DNA from: Micromonospora craterilacus | GTDB lineage: Bacteria > Actinomycetota > Actinomycetes > Mycobacteriales > Micromonosporaceae | Direction: 5' to 3' | Assembly: GCF_003236315.1 (NCBI RefSeq) | Contig: NZ_POTY01000023.1 | Span: 1 to 43,090, forward strand | Length of the DNA stretch: 43,090 bases | Shown here: positions 16,182 through 24,639 of the stretch, piece by piece | Position numbering within the stretch: the first letter of the stretch is position 1 | How the letters are laid out: the number at the start of each line of letters is the position of its first letter | The notes under the pieces: generated by a model | Databases searched by the model: none | What the model was told of the DNA's origin: nothing | What the model saw: only the letters and a program-made list of their open reading frames with translations | Made by a program: the position numbers and the translations under genes

Positions 16182-18641
16182 CTACTCCCCGGCTTCGGGG
16201 TGACTGCCCTCTGTGAACGGTAGGCCCAGACCGACGGTGACGGTGGTGCCGGCCGCCAGCTCGACCGGTCGGTCCCGGATCAGCACCGTGACAGGTGGAT
16301 CCGCTCCCGGCGGCGTGGCGAGCCGGACGTGGTGGTGGTCGATCCGCAGCTCGATCAGCCGGTTGCGGTACCGGATCACGCAGTCCAGGTGGTCGAGGCT
16401 GTCGGGCAGCAACGGGTTGAGCCGCAGCACGTCGCCGCGTACCTCCAGCCCGGTGTAGCAGCGCTGGAGAATGTCCAGTGTGCCCGCGGTGGCGCCGAGG
16501 TGGATGCCCTCCCGGGTGCTGCTGTGTGCCGGATCGGCCAGGTCGGTGCCGAGCGCGGCGAGCAGCATCTCCCAGGACCGGCGGCGGTCCGTGCGGGCCA
16601 GCACCCAGGCGTGAGCGATCCGGCTGAGCGTCGAACCGTGGGTGGTACGGCACAGGTAGTAGTCGACGATGTCGGGGATCCGGGCCGGGTCGAAGGGGTA
16701 GCCGAGCTGGCGCACCAGCGCGGTCAGCTCCTCCGCGCTGAACAGGTACAGCAGCATCAGCACGTCGGCCTGCTTGGAGATCCGGTACCGGTTCGGGTCG
16801 TCGCCCTCGGCCTGTAGCAGCGAGCCCAGCAGGCGCAGGTCGCCGTACCGCCGTCGGTACCGGTCCCAGTCCAGCTCCGCGAGTTCCCCGTACCCCTCGA
16901 ACTGGGCGGGGATGCCGTCCGCGACGAACGCCAGCCGCAGCCGCCGGGCGATGTGCGCCCACCGGCGGCGTTCCTCGTCATCGACGATGATCGTCCGCCA
17001 CCCCACCGCCCCGGGGTGCCGGCTGACGATCGCGTACGCCTCGGCCGCCCGGCCGAGCGCCCAGGCGACCATGAGGTTGACGTACGCGCAGTTGTCCAGC
17101 CCCTGGCCCGGCCGCCCCGGATAGCCGTCGTGGTACTCGTCGGGCCCGGTCACCCCACGGATGTCGTACCGGTCGTCGGCCGGGTCGTAGGTGGCCGCCG
17201 CCGCCCAGAACCGGGCCGTCCCGACCAGCAGCTCAAGGCCGGACGCGGCCAGGAACGACAGGTCACCGGTGGTCTCCCAGTACCGCCAGGCGGAGTAGGC
17301 GATGGCGAGGTTGGCGTGCGGCTGCCGGCCCGTGTAGTCCACCACCCACTCGCCGTTGACCGGGTTGATGGAACGCGACGGGCTCTCGTCCCGCCCGCTG
17401 GTGCCGCTCTGCCAGGGGAACAGCGCACCGGAACCGCCCTCGCTGGCCGCCTGTCGTCGCGCGGCGGTCAGCCGGCGGTGCCGGTACTCCAGCAGGGCCC
17501 GGGTCAGCTCGGGAAACCGCAGGTTGAGGTACGGGTAGACGAACAACTCGTCCCAGAAGATGTGCCCGTGGTAGCCCTCCCCGTGCAGCCCGCGCGCCGG
17601 CACCCCCGCGTCGAGGTCGCCCGCGTACGGCGAGAGGGTCTGCAACAGGTGGAAGGTGTGCACACGTACGGGCAACTGCCAGGCGTGCCGCTCACCCACG
17701 TCCAACCGGAACCGGTTCCAGAGGTCCCGCCACGCGGCGGTGTGCTCGGCGAGCAGTTGCGTGAACGATCCGGCCCGGTGCACCTCCTCCACGGCCGCGA
17801 CGAGTGGCTCGTCCACGGCGCGGTCCCGGGACGAGAACACCGCGGCCGTCTTCGCCACCACCACCGGTTCCCCGGCGTGCAGGTCGAGCGCCAGCACCTG
17901 GCCGATGTCCTCGGCCTCGCCCACCTGCCGGCGGCTGGCCGGGCCGCCGCCGGTGACGGTCGTCCGGGCGGTCACCGCCACCAGCTGGTGTGCACCGGTC
18001 GTCGCCGCCGTCAACCAGACGACGTCGGTACCGTCCATACCGCAGGTGACCCCGGTCAGGTGCCGGCCGCAGGTGCCCGGCTCGGTGACCGTGTTCGCGT
18101 TCCGTACGCTGCCGTCGACACCGGAGCGGATCTCGACGCGGCCGGACCAGTTCTCCGCGATGAGGGTGGTCTCCAGCGCGGCGACGTGGGGTGCCGCCAT
18201 GGACACCAGACGTCGTTGCCGGATCCGGGTGCGCCGCTGGTCCGGGTCGAGCACCAGCAGCTCGCGCAGGTACAGTCCGCGCCGCAGGTCCAGCGCCCGG
18301 TGTTCGTGCAGGCGTCGGCAGCGCCCGGGGGCGTACCACTCACCGGCGGCGGGGCGGAAGGTCAGCGGCAGCCAGTTCGGCAGGTTGACGATGCTCTCCT
18401 CGCCGCCGTCCGGGCCGGGCCGCCGGTTGTGGAACCCGGCCAGGTAGGTGCCGGGGTAGTGGACGCCGTCGGCGGACGCCTCGGGGGCGGCGCCCCGGGC
18501 CGCGAGGTACCCGTTGCCCAGGGTCAGCATGGTCTCCCGGGTGCCTTCGCCCGCCGGGTCGTCATCGGTGTACGACAGCACCCACGACGCCGGCAGCCCG
18601 CCGGTGCACAATTCGCAGCCGGGGTCCGGCTCACCCCGCAC
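16182..18641 (-). CDS. Glycoside hydrolase family 65 protein (disaccharide phosphorylase or hydrolase)
   Basis: An 819-residue GH65 enzyme: N-terminal beta-sandwich (about 1-280), helical linker, (alpha/alpha)6 catalytic barrel (HGHIFWDELFVYPYL, INPVNGEW, QPHANLAIAY), and a C-terminal beta domain. The general acid is E502 in TGPDEYHDG, and the KQADVLML segment follows. GH65 members act on alpha-linked disaccharides such as maltose, trehalose or kojibiose, usually by phosphorolysis; which one cannot be told here. No signal peptide, so cytoplasmic. The GTG at 18641 has GGAGG upstream. A 19-codon ORF with its own strong ribosome-binding site ends 18 bases before this start. Confidence 0.93.
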   Translation of the reverse strand: MRGEPDPGCELCTGGLPASWVLSYTDDDPAGEGTRETMLTLGNGYLAARGAAPEASADGVHYPGTYLAGFHNRRPGPDGGEESIVNLPNWLPLTFRPAAGEWYAPGRCRRLHEHRALDLRRGLYLRELLVLDPDQRRTRIRQRRLVSMAAPHVAALETTLIAENWSGRVEIRSGVDGSVRNANTVTEPGTCGRHLTGVTCGMDGTDVVWLTAATTGAHQLVAVTARTTVTGGGPASRRQVGEAEDIGQVLALDLHAGEPVVVAKTAAVFSSRDRAVDEPLVAAVEEVHRAGSFTQLLAEHTAAWRDLWNRFRLDVGERHAWQLPVRVHTFHLLQTLSPYAGDLDAGVPARGLHGEGYHGHIFWDELFVYPYLNLRFPELTRALLEYRHRRLTAARRQAASEGGSGALFPWQSGTSGRDESPSRSINPVNGEWVVDYTGRQPHANLAIAYSAWRYWETTGDLSFLAASGLELLVGTARFWAAAATYDPADDRYDIRGVTGPDEYHDGYPGRPGQGLDNCAYVNLMVAWALGRAAEAYAIVSRHPGAVGWRTIIVDDEERRRWAHIARRLRLAFVADGIPAQFEGYGELAELDWDRYRRRYGDLRLLGSLLQAEGDDPNRYRISKQADVLMLLYLFSAEELTALVRQLGYPFDPARIPDIVDYYLCRTTHGSTLSRIAHAWVLARTDRRRSWEMLLAALGTDLADPAHSSTREGIHLGATAGTLDILQRCYTGLEVRGDVLRLNPLLPDSLDHLDCVIRYRNRLIELRIDHHHVRLATPPGADPPVTVLIRDRPVELAAGTTVTVGLGLPFTEGSHPEAGE

Positions 18642-18659
18642 CGGGCCTCCTCACCGGGC

Positions 18660-18719
18660 TCAGCGCAGTTTCAGCGGCCGAGGCCCGGTCGGCGGCGGCT
18701 GCGGCGTGGCCAGGGTCAT
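18660..18719 (-). CDS. Proline-rich 19-residue leader ORF candidate
   Basis: MTLATPQPPPTGPRPLKLR, from an ATG at 18719 with GAGGAG six to seven bases upstream, ending 18 bases before the GH65 GTG. The consecutive prolines would slow ribosomes, as in known regulatory leader peptides. It lies between mgtE (upstream on the same strand) and GH65. I see no homology proof; the evidence is the ribosome-binding site, position and composition. It could be a leader peptide for GH65, part of an mgtE-linked regulator, or chance. Confidence 0.35.
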   Translation of the reverse strand: MTLATPQPPPTGPRPLKLR

Positions 18720-18806
18720 CGCGGGTCTCCTCGGCTGGCGCGGCGTAGGCACGAGTGCGGGCCGCGGTCTACCCACCAGAACGAGCGGCAAACCCGGAGG
18801 ATCGGA

Positions 18807-20135
18807 TCACAGCGACAGGACGGCGTGCGCGACGGCGAAATAGATCATCAGCCCGGTGGCGTCGACCAGGGTGGTCACCATCGGCGCCGAGACCACGGCG
18901 GGGTCGATGCGCAGCCGCTTTGCCAGCAACGGCATGGTGGCGCCGACGGTGGCGGCCCAGGCGCAGATCATCACCAGGGACAGCCCGACGACGAGGGCGA
19001 TCTCACCGCCGACCACGACCGCGCCGACGACCAGACCGACCACCGCCAGCAGCGTCCCGAGCAGCAGGCCGACCCGGGACTCCCGCCAGATGACCGCCGG
19101 CAGGTCCGAGCCGCGCAGCTCGCCCAGCGCGATGGCGCGTACGGCGGAGGTGGTGGCCTGCGCCCCGGCGTTGCCGCCGGTGCCCACGAGCAGGGGGATG
19201 AACAGGGCCAGCGCGGTCACCTGCGACAGGGTGGCCTCGAAGACCTGGAGGACGTTCACGGTGAGCACCGAGGCGACGATGAGCAGCAGCAGCCAGGGAG
19301 CGCGGGAACGGGCCAGCCGCCACACGCTTACCGCCATGTAGTGACCCGGCCACGGCGCCGTGCCCGCCTGGCGGGCCACGTCCTCGGTGTCCGCGGCCTC
19401 GATGATCTCCACGGCGTCGTCGATGGTGAGCAGGCCGACGAGGCGGTCCTCGCTGTCGACCACGGGCAGCGCGAGGGTGTTGGTCTCCCGCATCAGGCGG
19501 GCGGCGTCCTCGGCCGGGTCGGTGGCCCGCACCCGGGGCACGCCGGCGTCGACCAGTTCGGCCACCGGCGCGTCGGCGGGACTCAGCACCAGCTCCCGCA
19601 GCTCCACCACACCGACCAGGCAGCGGCCCGGGTCGACCACCGGCAGCACGTACACCGTCTCGGCGTCGGCGCCCTTGCGGCGTACCACGTCGAGGGCCTC
19701 GGCGGCGGTGACCTGCCGGGGCAACGCGACCGTCTCCGGGGTCATGATCTGGCCGACCGATCCCGGCGGGTAACCCAGCAGCTCGGCGGTCATCTGCCGT
19801 TCGTGCGGCGACAGCCCGGCCAGGACGCGCTTGGCGACCTTGGCCGGGGTCTCGGTCAACATCCGCGCCCGGTCGTCCGGGTCCATCCCCTCGACCAGGT
19901 CGTGGAATGCCTGGTCGCGCAGCCCCAGCAGGATGCGCTGCTGGTCGACCGGCGCCAGTTCCTCGAACACGGTGAGCGCGCGGTCCTTGTCGAGCAGCCG
20001 GAACGGCACTCCGGCGGCCACCCGGTCGAGCCGGGCGAGCGCGTCGGCGATCTCGTGGGGCGGACGGGTGTCCAGCCACCGGCGGATCAGGTCGAGGTCG
20101 TTGCGGTCGACGAGCTGCTGCAACGTCGCGGTCAT
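18807..20135 (-). CDS. mgtE: Magnesium transporter MgtE
   Basis: A 442-residue MgtE channel. It has an N-terminal helical domain (residues about 1-130), a CBS pair (about 130-255) which senses cytosolic Mg2+, a plug helix, and five membrane helices carrying LLVGTGGNAGAQATT and IDPAVVSAPMVTTLVDATG. All parts are present and length is normal. The ATG at 20135 follows a near-perfect GGAGGTGATC ribosome-binding site. I looked for an M-box leader upstream and did not see one; only 141 bases separate it from the crcB gene, with a TAGATT hexamer as possible -10. Confidence 0.95.
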   Translation of the reverse strand: MTATLQQLVDRNDLDLIRRWLDTRPPHEIADALARLDRVAAGVPFRLLDKDRALTVFEELAPVDQQRILLGLRDQAFHDLVEGMDPDDRARMLTETPAKVAKRVLAGLSPHERQMTAELLGYPPGSVGQIMTPETVALPRQVTAAEALDVVRRKGADAETVYVLPVVDPGRCLVGVVELRELVLSPADAPVAELVDAGVPRVRATDPAEDAARLMRETNTLALPVVDSEDRLVGLLTIDDAVEIIEAADTEDVARQAGTAPWPGHYMAVSVWRLARSRAPWLLLLIVASVLTVNVLQVFEATLSQVTALALFIPLLVGTGGNAGAQATTSAVRAIALGELRGSDLPAVIWRESRVGLLLGTLLAVVGLVVGAVVVGGEIALVVGLSLVMICAWAATVGATMPLLAKRLRIDPAVVSAPMVTTLVDATGLMIYFAVAHAVLSL

Positions 20136-20276
20136 CCGATCACCTCCGGGGCGGCGCCGTCCTGACGGGGACCCCGGTCCGGGTGGTCGGCAGCGCCGGG
20201 CAGCGGGTACGGACACCCACTGGCCTGCGGGATGATCCGCAATCTACCCGGGCGGGCGCGCCGGACTCCGCCCGCG

Positions 20277-20651
20277 TCAGTTCCAGATGGCTTGCGCCAC
20301 CATGACGCCGGCGAACGCGGCACCCAGCCCGGCGGCGACGCTGGCCGCCACGTTGAGCAGGGCGCCGAGCCGGAAACCCTGCTCGAACAGCCGGACCGTC
20401 TCGTAGCCGAAGGTCGAGTAGGTGGTCAACGCCCCGCACAGGCCGGTGCCGAGCAGCGTGACCAGCGAACCCGGCACCGCACCGGCGGTGGCACCGCCGA
20501 CCAGGACGCCGAGCAGGAGACAGCCAGCGACGTTGACCACGAAGGTGCCCCACGGGAAGGCGGAGTCGTGGCGGGCCTGCACCGCCCGGTCCACCAGATA
20601 GCGCAACGGCGCGCCGACCGCAGCGCCGAGCGCGACGAGGAGGACGCTCAT
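20277..20651 (-). CDS. crcB: Fluoride exporter CrcB/Fluc, subunit 1
   Basis: A 124-residue Fluc-type fluoride channel subunit with four membrane helices. Conserved GAPLRYLVDR, FPWGTFVVNVAGCLLLG and ALTTYSTFGYE are present. Gram-positive bacteria often make the dual-topology channel from two paralogues, and the adjacent gene is the second. The ATG at 20651 overlaps the upstream crcB stop by four bases (ATGA), so the pair is translationally coupled. No fluoride riboswitch is visible before the pair. Confidence 0.93.
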   Translation of the reverse strand: MSVLLVALGAAVGAPLRYLVDRAVQARHDSAFPWGTFVVNVAGCLLLGVLVGGATAGAVPGSLVTLLGTGLCGALTTYSTFGYETVRLFEQGFRLGALLNVAASVAAGLGAAFAGVMVAQAIWN

Positions 20652-21145
20652 GTCAGCTCGCTCCCGCGCCGGCCCGGGTGCGGCTCGCGCCCGGTGGCCA
20701 GGCGGGTCAGGGCCATCCCGACCCAGACTGCGGCCAGGGCGGTGAGCAGGGTGCCGGCGAGGTAGAGCAACCCGGTCCGGACGGCACCGACGGCGACCGC
20801 CTGCTGCACCTGCACGGCGTACGTGGAGAAGGTGGTGTAGCCGCCGAGCAGGCCGGTGCCGAGGAACGGTCGGACCAGCCGGTGTGCCCGCCACACCTCG
20901 GTGACCAGCACCATCAGCACGCCGATCAGCAGGCAACCGGAGACGTTGACGGTGAAGATGGCCCACGGGAACCCCCGGGGCGGGTACGGCCAGGCCACGG
21001 TCAGCCCGTGCCGGGCCAGCCCGCCGACGACCCCACCGGCGGCCACCGCGGCGAGCAGGCTGGCGGTGCCCTGCCGCAGTTCGGTGCGCTGACCCGGAAC
21101 TTGGAGATCGACATCCGGGTCGATGGGCGGTCGGTCAGGCTGCAC
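20648..21145 (-). CDS. crcB: Fluoride exporter CrcB/Fluc, subunit 2
   Basis: A 165-residue Fluc subunit: about 30 hydrophilic N-terminal residues, then four membrane helices with [24 protein letters not shown] and [12 protein letters not shown]. It probably forms a heterodimer with the coupled downstream subunit. The GTG at 21145 sits behind GGAGGTGACCC. It is divergent from the YnfA-like gene; the 77 bases between hold no recognisable riboswitch. Confidence 0.93.
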   Translation of the reverse strand: MQPDRPPIDPDVDLQVPGQRTELRQGTASLLAAVAAGGVVGGLARHGLTVAWPYPPRGFPWAIFTVNVSGCLLIGVLMVLVTEVWRAHRLVRPFLGTGLLGGYTTFSTYAVQVQQAVAVGAVRTGLLYLAGTLLTALAAVWVGMALTRLATGREPHPGRRGSELT

Positions 21146-21222
21146 GGGTCACCTCCTACCGGTGGTCGAGGATAGCGCCGCCGCCTGGCCGATCCTCGGT
21201 AACCGGCAGTAGGGTGCGGCGG

Positions 21223-21558
21223 GTGACCGTGCTGCGTTCCGTGCTGCTGTTCGTCCTGGCCGCGATAGCCGAGATCGGCGGGGCCTGGCTGGTGTGGCAG
21301 GGCTGGCGCGAGCATCGGGGGCTGTGGTTCATCGCCGCGGGGGTGCTCGCCCTGGGCGCGTACGGCTTCGTCGCCACCTTCCAGCCCGACCCGAACTTCG
21401 GCCGCGTCCTGGCCGCGTACGGCGGGGTGTTCGTCGCCGGTTCGTTGGCCTGGGGCATGGTGGTCGACGGCTTCCGCCCGGACCGGTGGGACCTCACCGG
21501 CGCGGCGCTCTGTCTGCTCGGCGTGGCCGTCATCATGTATGCCCCGCGCGGCGCCTGA
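21223..21558 (+). CDS. YnfA/UPF0060 family small membrane protein
   Basis: A 111-residue protein with four membrane segments of the YnfA (UPF0060) family, related to small multidrug-resistance transporters: [80 protein letters not shown] use the GTG at 21223; another GTG at 21214 would add three residues, and neither has an ideal ribosome-binding site. Whether it transports anything is not known from sequence. Confidence 0.88.
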   Translation: MTVLRSVLLFVLAAIAEIGGAWLVWQGWREHRGLWFIAAGVLALGAYGFVATFQPDPNFGRVLAAYGGVFVAGSLAWGMVVDGFRPDRWDLTGAALCLLGVAVIMYAPRGA

Positions 21559-21595
21559 CCGACGCACCACCTGAGCCGGGCGTACGGTGGCGGCC

Positions 21596-22606
21596 ATGCG
21601 CGTGCTCTTCGCCAGCCTGGCGTCGGTCGGTCACACCTACCCGATGATCCCGCTGGCGGTCGCCGTCCGCGAGGCCGGGCACGAGGTGCACTTCGCCGCC
21701 GGGGAGGCGGTGCACGCCCCGCTGGCCGCGAACGGGCTGCGTCCGTTCCGTCCCGCCGACGCGTTCTACGAGATGTACGCCGAGGATCTGGCACCGGAGC
21801 TGGCCCGGTTGGCACCCGACCTGGTGGTGTCGGGCTGGGGGGTGCCGGGAGCCGCGATCGCCGCCGCCCGGGCCGGCATCCCCGGCATCTGGCACGGCTT
21901 CGGCCGGATGATCCCGGACGGCATCGGCCTGGAGCTGCCGACCACGGTCGCCGAGGCGGCCGGGCGGCCACACCTCGACATCTGCCCGCCCTCCCTGCAG
22001 GACAAGGGCTTCGTCGCCGCCGCGGAGCGGATCGAGTTGCGTCCCGTCCCCTACTCCGAGTCGGCGCCGCTGCCCGGCTGGGACAGCCACCGCCGGCCGC
22101 TGCCGCTTATCTACCTGACGCTCGGCACCGCGTTCGGCACCCGGGAGCTGCTTGCCACCGTCATCGACGGACTGGCCAGGCTGGCCGCCCGCGTCGTGGT
22201 CGCCGCCGGTCGGGTGCCGGTGGAGCAGTTCGGCGAGCTGCCGGGCACCGTCACCGTGCGGCGCTGGGTCGCGCAGGCGGAGTTGCTGCCGCAGGTCGAC
22301 GTGGTGGTGCACCACGGGGGCAGCGGCACCACGCTCGGTGCGCTCGCCGCCGGCGTACCGCAGCTGATCCTGCCGCAGGGGGCCGACCAGTTCGCCAACG
22401 CCGAGGCGGTCAGTGCCGTGGGCGCGGGGTTGCGCCTAACGCCCGGCGAGGTGAGCGCCGAGGCCGTCGCGGCGTACGTCGGGCGGCTGCTGCCGCACCG
22501 GTCCGGCTACCGTGACGCCGCGCGTGCGCTCGCCGTAGAGATCGCCCGGATGCCGTCGCCGGAGCAGGTCGCCCGCCGGCTGCCGGAGTACGCCCGCGGG
22601 CACTGA
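21596..22606 (+). CDS. GT1-family (GT-B, macrolide/antibiotic-type) glycosyltransferase
   Basis: A 336-residue GT-B glycosyltransferase. The N-terminal acceptor domain starts MRVLFASLASVGHTYPMIPLA. The C-terminal donor domain carries the nucleotide-sugar motif HHGGSGTTLGALAAGVPQL followed by LPQGADQFANAE. This is the EryCIII/MGT type that decorates polyketides, glycopeptides or lipids. It is shorter than the usual 380-420 residues, mainly in the N-terminal acceptor part. There are no biosynthetic genes around it, so it may have a housekeeping or detoxifying role. The ATG at 21596 is preferred over the GTG at 21587. Confidence 0.88.
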   Translation: MRVLFASLASVGHTYPMIPLAVAVREAGHEVHFAAGEAVHAPLAANGLRPFRPADAFYEMYAEDLAPELARLAPDLVVSGWGVPGAAIAAARAGIPGIWHGFGRMIPDGIGLELPTTVAEAAGRPHLDICPPSLQDKGFVAAAERIELRPVPYSESAPLPGWDSHRRPLPLIYLTLGTAFGTRELLATVIDGLARLAARVVVAAGRVPVEQFGELPGTVTVRRWVAQAELLPQVDVVVHHGGSGTTLGALAAGVPQLILPQGADQFANAEAVSAVGAGLRLTPGEVSAEAVAAYVGRLLPHRSGYRDAARALAVEIARMPSPEQVARRLPEYARGH

Positions 22607-22710
22607 CGCCCCTCGGTGCCGGCTGGGCGGTTCGGCGCGCCGAAAGGGCTGGACCACCGTTGCGTCGACAGTGACCATAAGTAGCTGTCCGGCTGCGAGG
22701 AGGTACTTCC

Positions 22711-24639
22711 ATGGCCGCTGTTCCGACCCGACGCCGTACCGGACCGCAGCGCACCGGGCCGGCGACGCCCGCCGAGTCGGTGCTGCCGGAACTGCGGGCG
22801 ATGTGGTGGGAGACGGGGGTACGGGCGCGGGCGGAAGCGGGACTGTTCGCCGTCTTCGCCGAGCTGCCCCGGTTGGTCTGGGCGGCCCTGCGGATCAGTT
22901 GGGGAGCCGACCGGCTGCGTACCTCGGTGGTGGCGGTGGCGACGGTCGGTGCCGGGGTGATGGCCGCGTTCGGGCTGCTCGCCACGCAGCGGGTGCTGGT
23001 GGAGTTGTTCGCCGGTGGGCCGACCGGGGACAAGGTGGCCGCCGCGTTGCCGGCGCTCGCGGTGCTGGCCGGCGCGACCGCGGTGCGGGCCGGGATGGGC
23101 ATCGCCACCGGGTACGCGCTGAACGGGCTGACGCCGAGGGTGAGCCGGGAGGTCGAGCGGGGCCTGTTCGAGGTGACCACGGCGGTGCGGTTGGAGGCGT
23201 TCGACGCGGACGCGTTCGCCGACGACATGGAACGCGCCTCCCGGGGCACGGACTCGGCCATCGACCTGGTGCAGGCGTCGATGAACCTGCTCGCCGGGCT
23301 GGTGGGGGTGATCGCGGTGGCGGTCGCCGTGGTGGTGATCCACCCGTTGTTGCTGCTGGCGTTGCTGTTCGCGACGGTGCCGAACGCGTGGGCGTCGCTG
23401 CGGGCGGGGCATCTGCGCTACCAGACCTACATCGCCGGCTCGGTACGGCGGCGCCGGATGTGGCTGCTGCACCGGCTGATGGCCGAGCGGGACTCGGCAC
23501 CGGAGCTGCGCTCGTACGGGCTGCGCCGCTTCCTGCTCGACCAGTACGACCGCGTGATGGGGGTGGAGACCGACATCCAGCTCGCCCTGGCCCGCCGGGT
23601 CACCACGACCACCACGGTCGGGTCGGTGATCGGGGGCGTCGCCACCGCCGTGGTCTACGTCCTGCTCGGCCTGCTGCTGATCGAGGGACACATCCCGCTC
23701 GCCGCCGCGGCGACCTGCGTGATCGCGGTGCAGGCGGCGCAGCGCTCGCTGTCCGTCGTCACCTTCCAGGTCGACCGCGTCTACACCGAGGGTCAGCACT
23801 TCCGCGACTACACCGGGTTCATGACCCGTGCCGCCGCCTACCTGCCCGGGCCGGCCAATCCCGCGACCCCCGACCGGCTGCGGGTACTGACGGTCGACGA
23901 CGTGAGCCTGCGCTATCCCGAACGGGACGACCCGGCGGTGGACCGCGTCACGCTGACCATCGAGGCGGGACAGACGGTCGCCTTCGTCGGCGAGAACGGC
24001 TCGGGCAAGACCAGCCTCGCCGCGATGATCGCCACCCTGCGTACGCCCACCGAGGGTGCCATCCGCTGGAACGGCCGGCCGCTGCCCGACTGGGACCGCG
24101 ACGGGCTGCGGAACCGCATCGCCGTGGTAACCCAGGAGTACCACAAGTGGCCGTTCACCGCGGCCACGAACATCGCCATCGGCGACATCGACACCGAGGC
24201 CCGGCAGGACCGGATCGAGGCCGCCGCTGCCCGCGCCGTCGCCGATGACATGATCCGCGAGCTGCCCCACGGGTACGAGACGCTGCTCGACCGCACGTTC
24301 GCCAACGGGCAGGACCTCTCCGGCGGGCAGTGGCAGCGCATCACCGCCGCCCGTGGGTTCCTCCGCGACGCGGAACTGCTGGTCATGGACGAGCCGTCCT
24401 CCGCGCTCGACCCGCGCGCCGAGGACGCGCTGTTCCAAGCCATCCGCGACCGGCAGGGCCGCCGCACCACGATCCTGATCACCCACCGGCTGGCCAACGT
24501 CCGGCACGCCGACCGGATCGTCGTGCTGGACGGCGGCGAGGTGGTCGAGGTCGGGCGGCACGACGAGCTGCTGGCCCGGCAGGGCCGGTACGCGCGGATG
24601 TGGGCCGAGCAGGAGGCGGCCCGGTCCTGGCGGCTCTGA
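22711..24639 (+). CDS. ABC exporter, fused membrane and ATPase domains
   Basis: A 642-residue half-transporter of the MsbA/multidrug type. An ABC membrane domain with about six helices (residues about 60-350) is followed by an ATPase domain with Walker A GENGSGKTS (about 427-435), Q-loop VTQEYHKW, signature LSGGQ, Walker B LLVMDEPSSALD and H-loop ITHRL. It probably works as a homodimer. The ATG at 22711 follows GAGGAGG. The substrate is unknown. The stop TGA abuts the TCA stop complement of the convergent aldehyde dehydrogenase (TGATCA), leaving no room for a terminator between them. Confidence 0.92.
   Translation: MAAVPTRRRTGPQRTGPATPAESVLPELRAMWWETGVRARAEAGLFAVFAELPRLVWAALRISWGADRLRTSVVAVATVGAGVMAAFGLLATQRVLVELFAGGPTGDKVAAALPALAVLAGATAVRAGMGIATGYALNGLTPRVSREVERGLFEVTTAVRLEAFDADAFADDMERASRGTDSAIDLVQASMNLLAGLVGVIAVAVAVVVIHPLLLLALLFATVPNAWASLRAGHLRYQTYIAGSVRRRRMWLLHRLMAERDSAPELRSYGLRRFLLDQYDRVMGVETDIQLALARRVTTTTTVGSVIGGVATAVVYVLLGLLLIEGHIPLAAAATCVIAVQAAQRSLSVVTFQVDRVYTEGQHFRDYTGFMTRAAAYLPGPANPATPDRLRVLTVDDVSLRYPERDDPAVDRVTLTIEAGQTVAFVGENGSGKTSLAAMIATLRTPTEGAIRWNGRPLPDWDRDGLRNRIAVVTQEYHKWPFTAATNIAIGDIDTEARQDRIEAAAARAVADDMIRELPHGYETLLDRTFANGQDLSGGQWQRITAARGFLRDAELLVMDEPSSALDPRAEDALFQAIRDRQGRRTTILITHRLANVRHADRIVVLDGGEVVEVGRHDELLARQGRYARMWAEQEAARSWRL

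Noticed and set aside
16953..20165. A 1070-codon open frame on the plus strand over GH65 and mgtE
   Set aside because: It is antisense to two clear enzymes/transporters with full motifs. Its translation is Arg/Gly/His/Gln-rich low complexity, a known artefact of very GC-rich DNA.
20136..20276. Possible M-box or other riboswitch before mgtE
   Set aside because: Only 141 bases are available and I find none of the conserved M-box blocks.
21146..21222. Possible fluoride riboswitch before the crcB pair
   Set aside because: The 77-base divergent spacer lacks the conserved fluoride aptamer sequence and pseudoknot.
22631..22644. Palindrome TTCGGCGCGCCGAA before the ABC exporter gene
   Set aside because: A perfect 14-base palindrome, but short self-complementary GC words are frequent here and its position suggests neither a clear operator nor a good terminator. 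Noted only.
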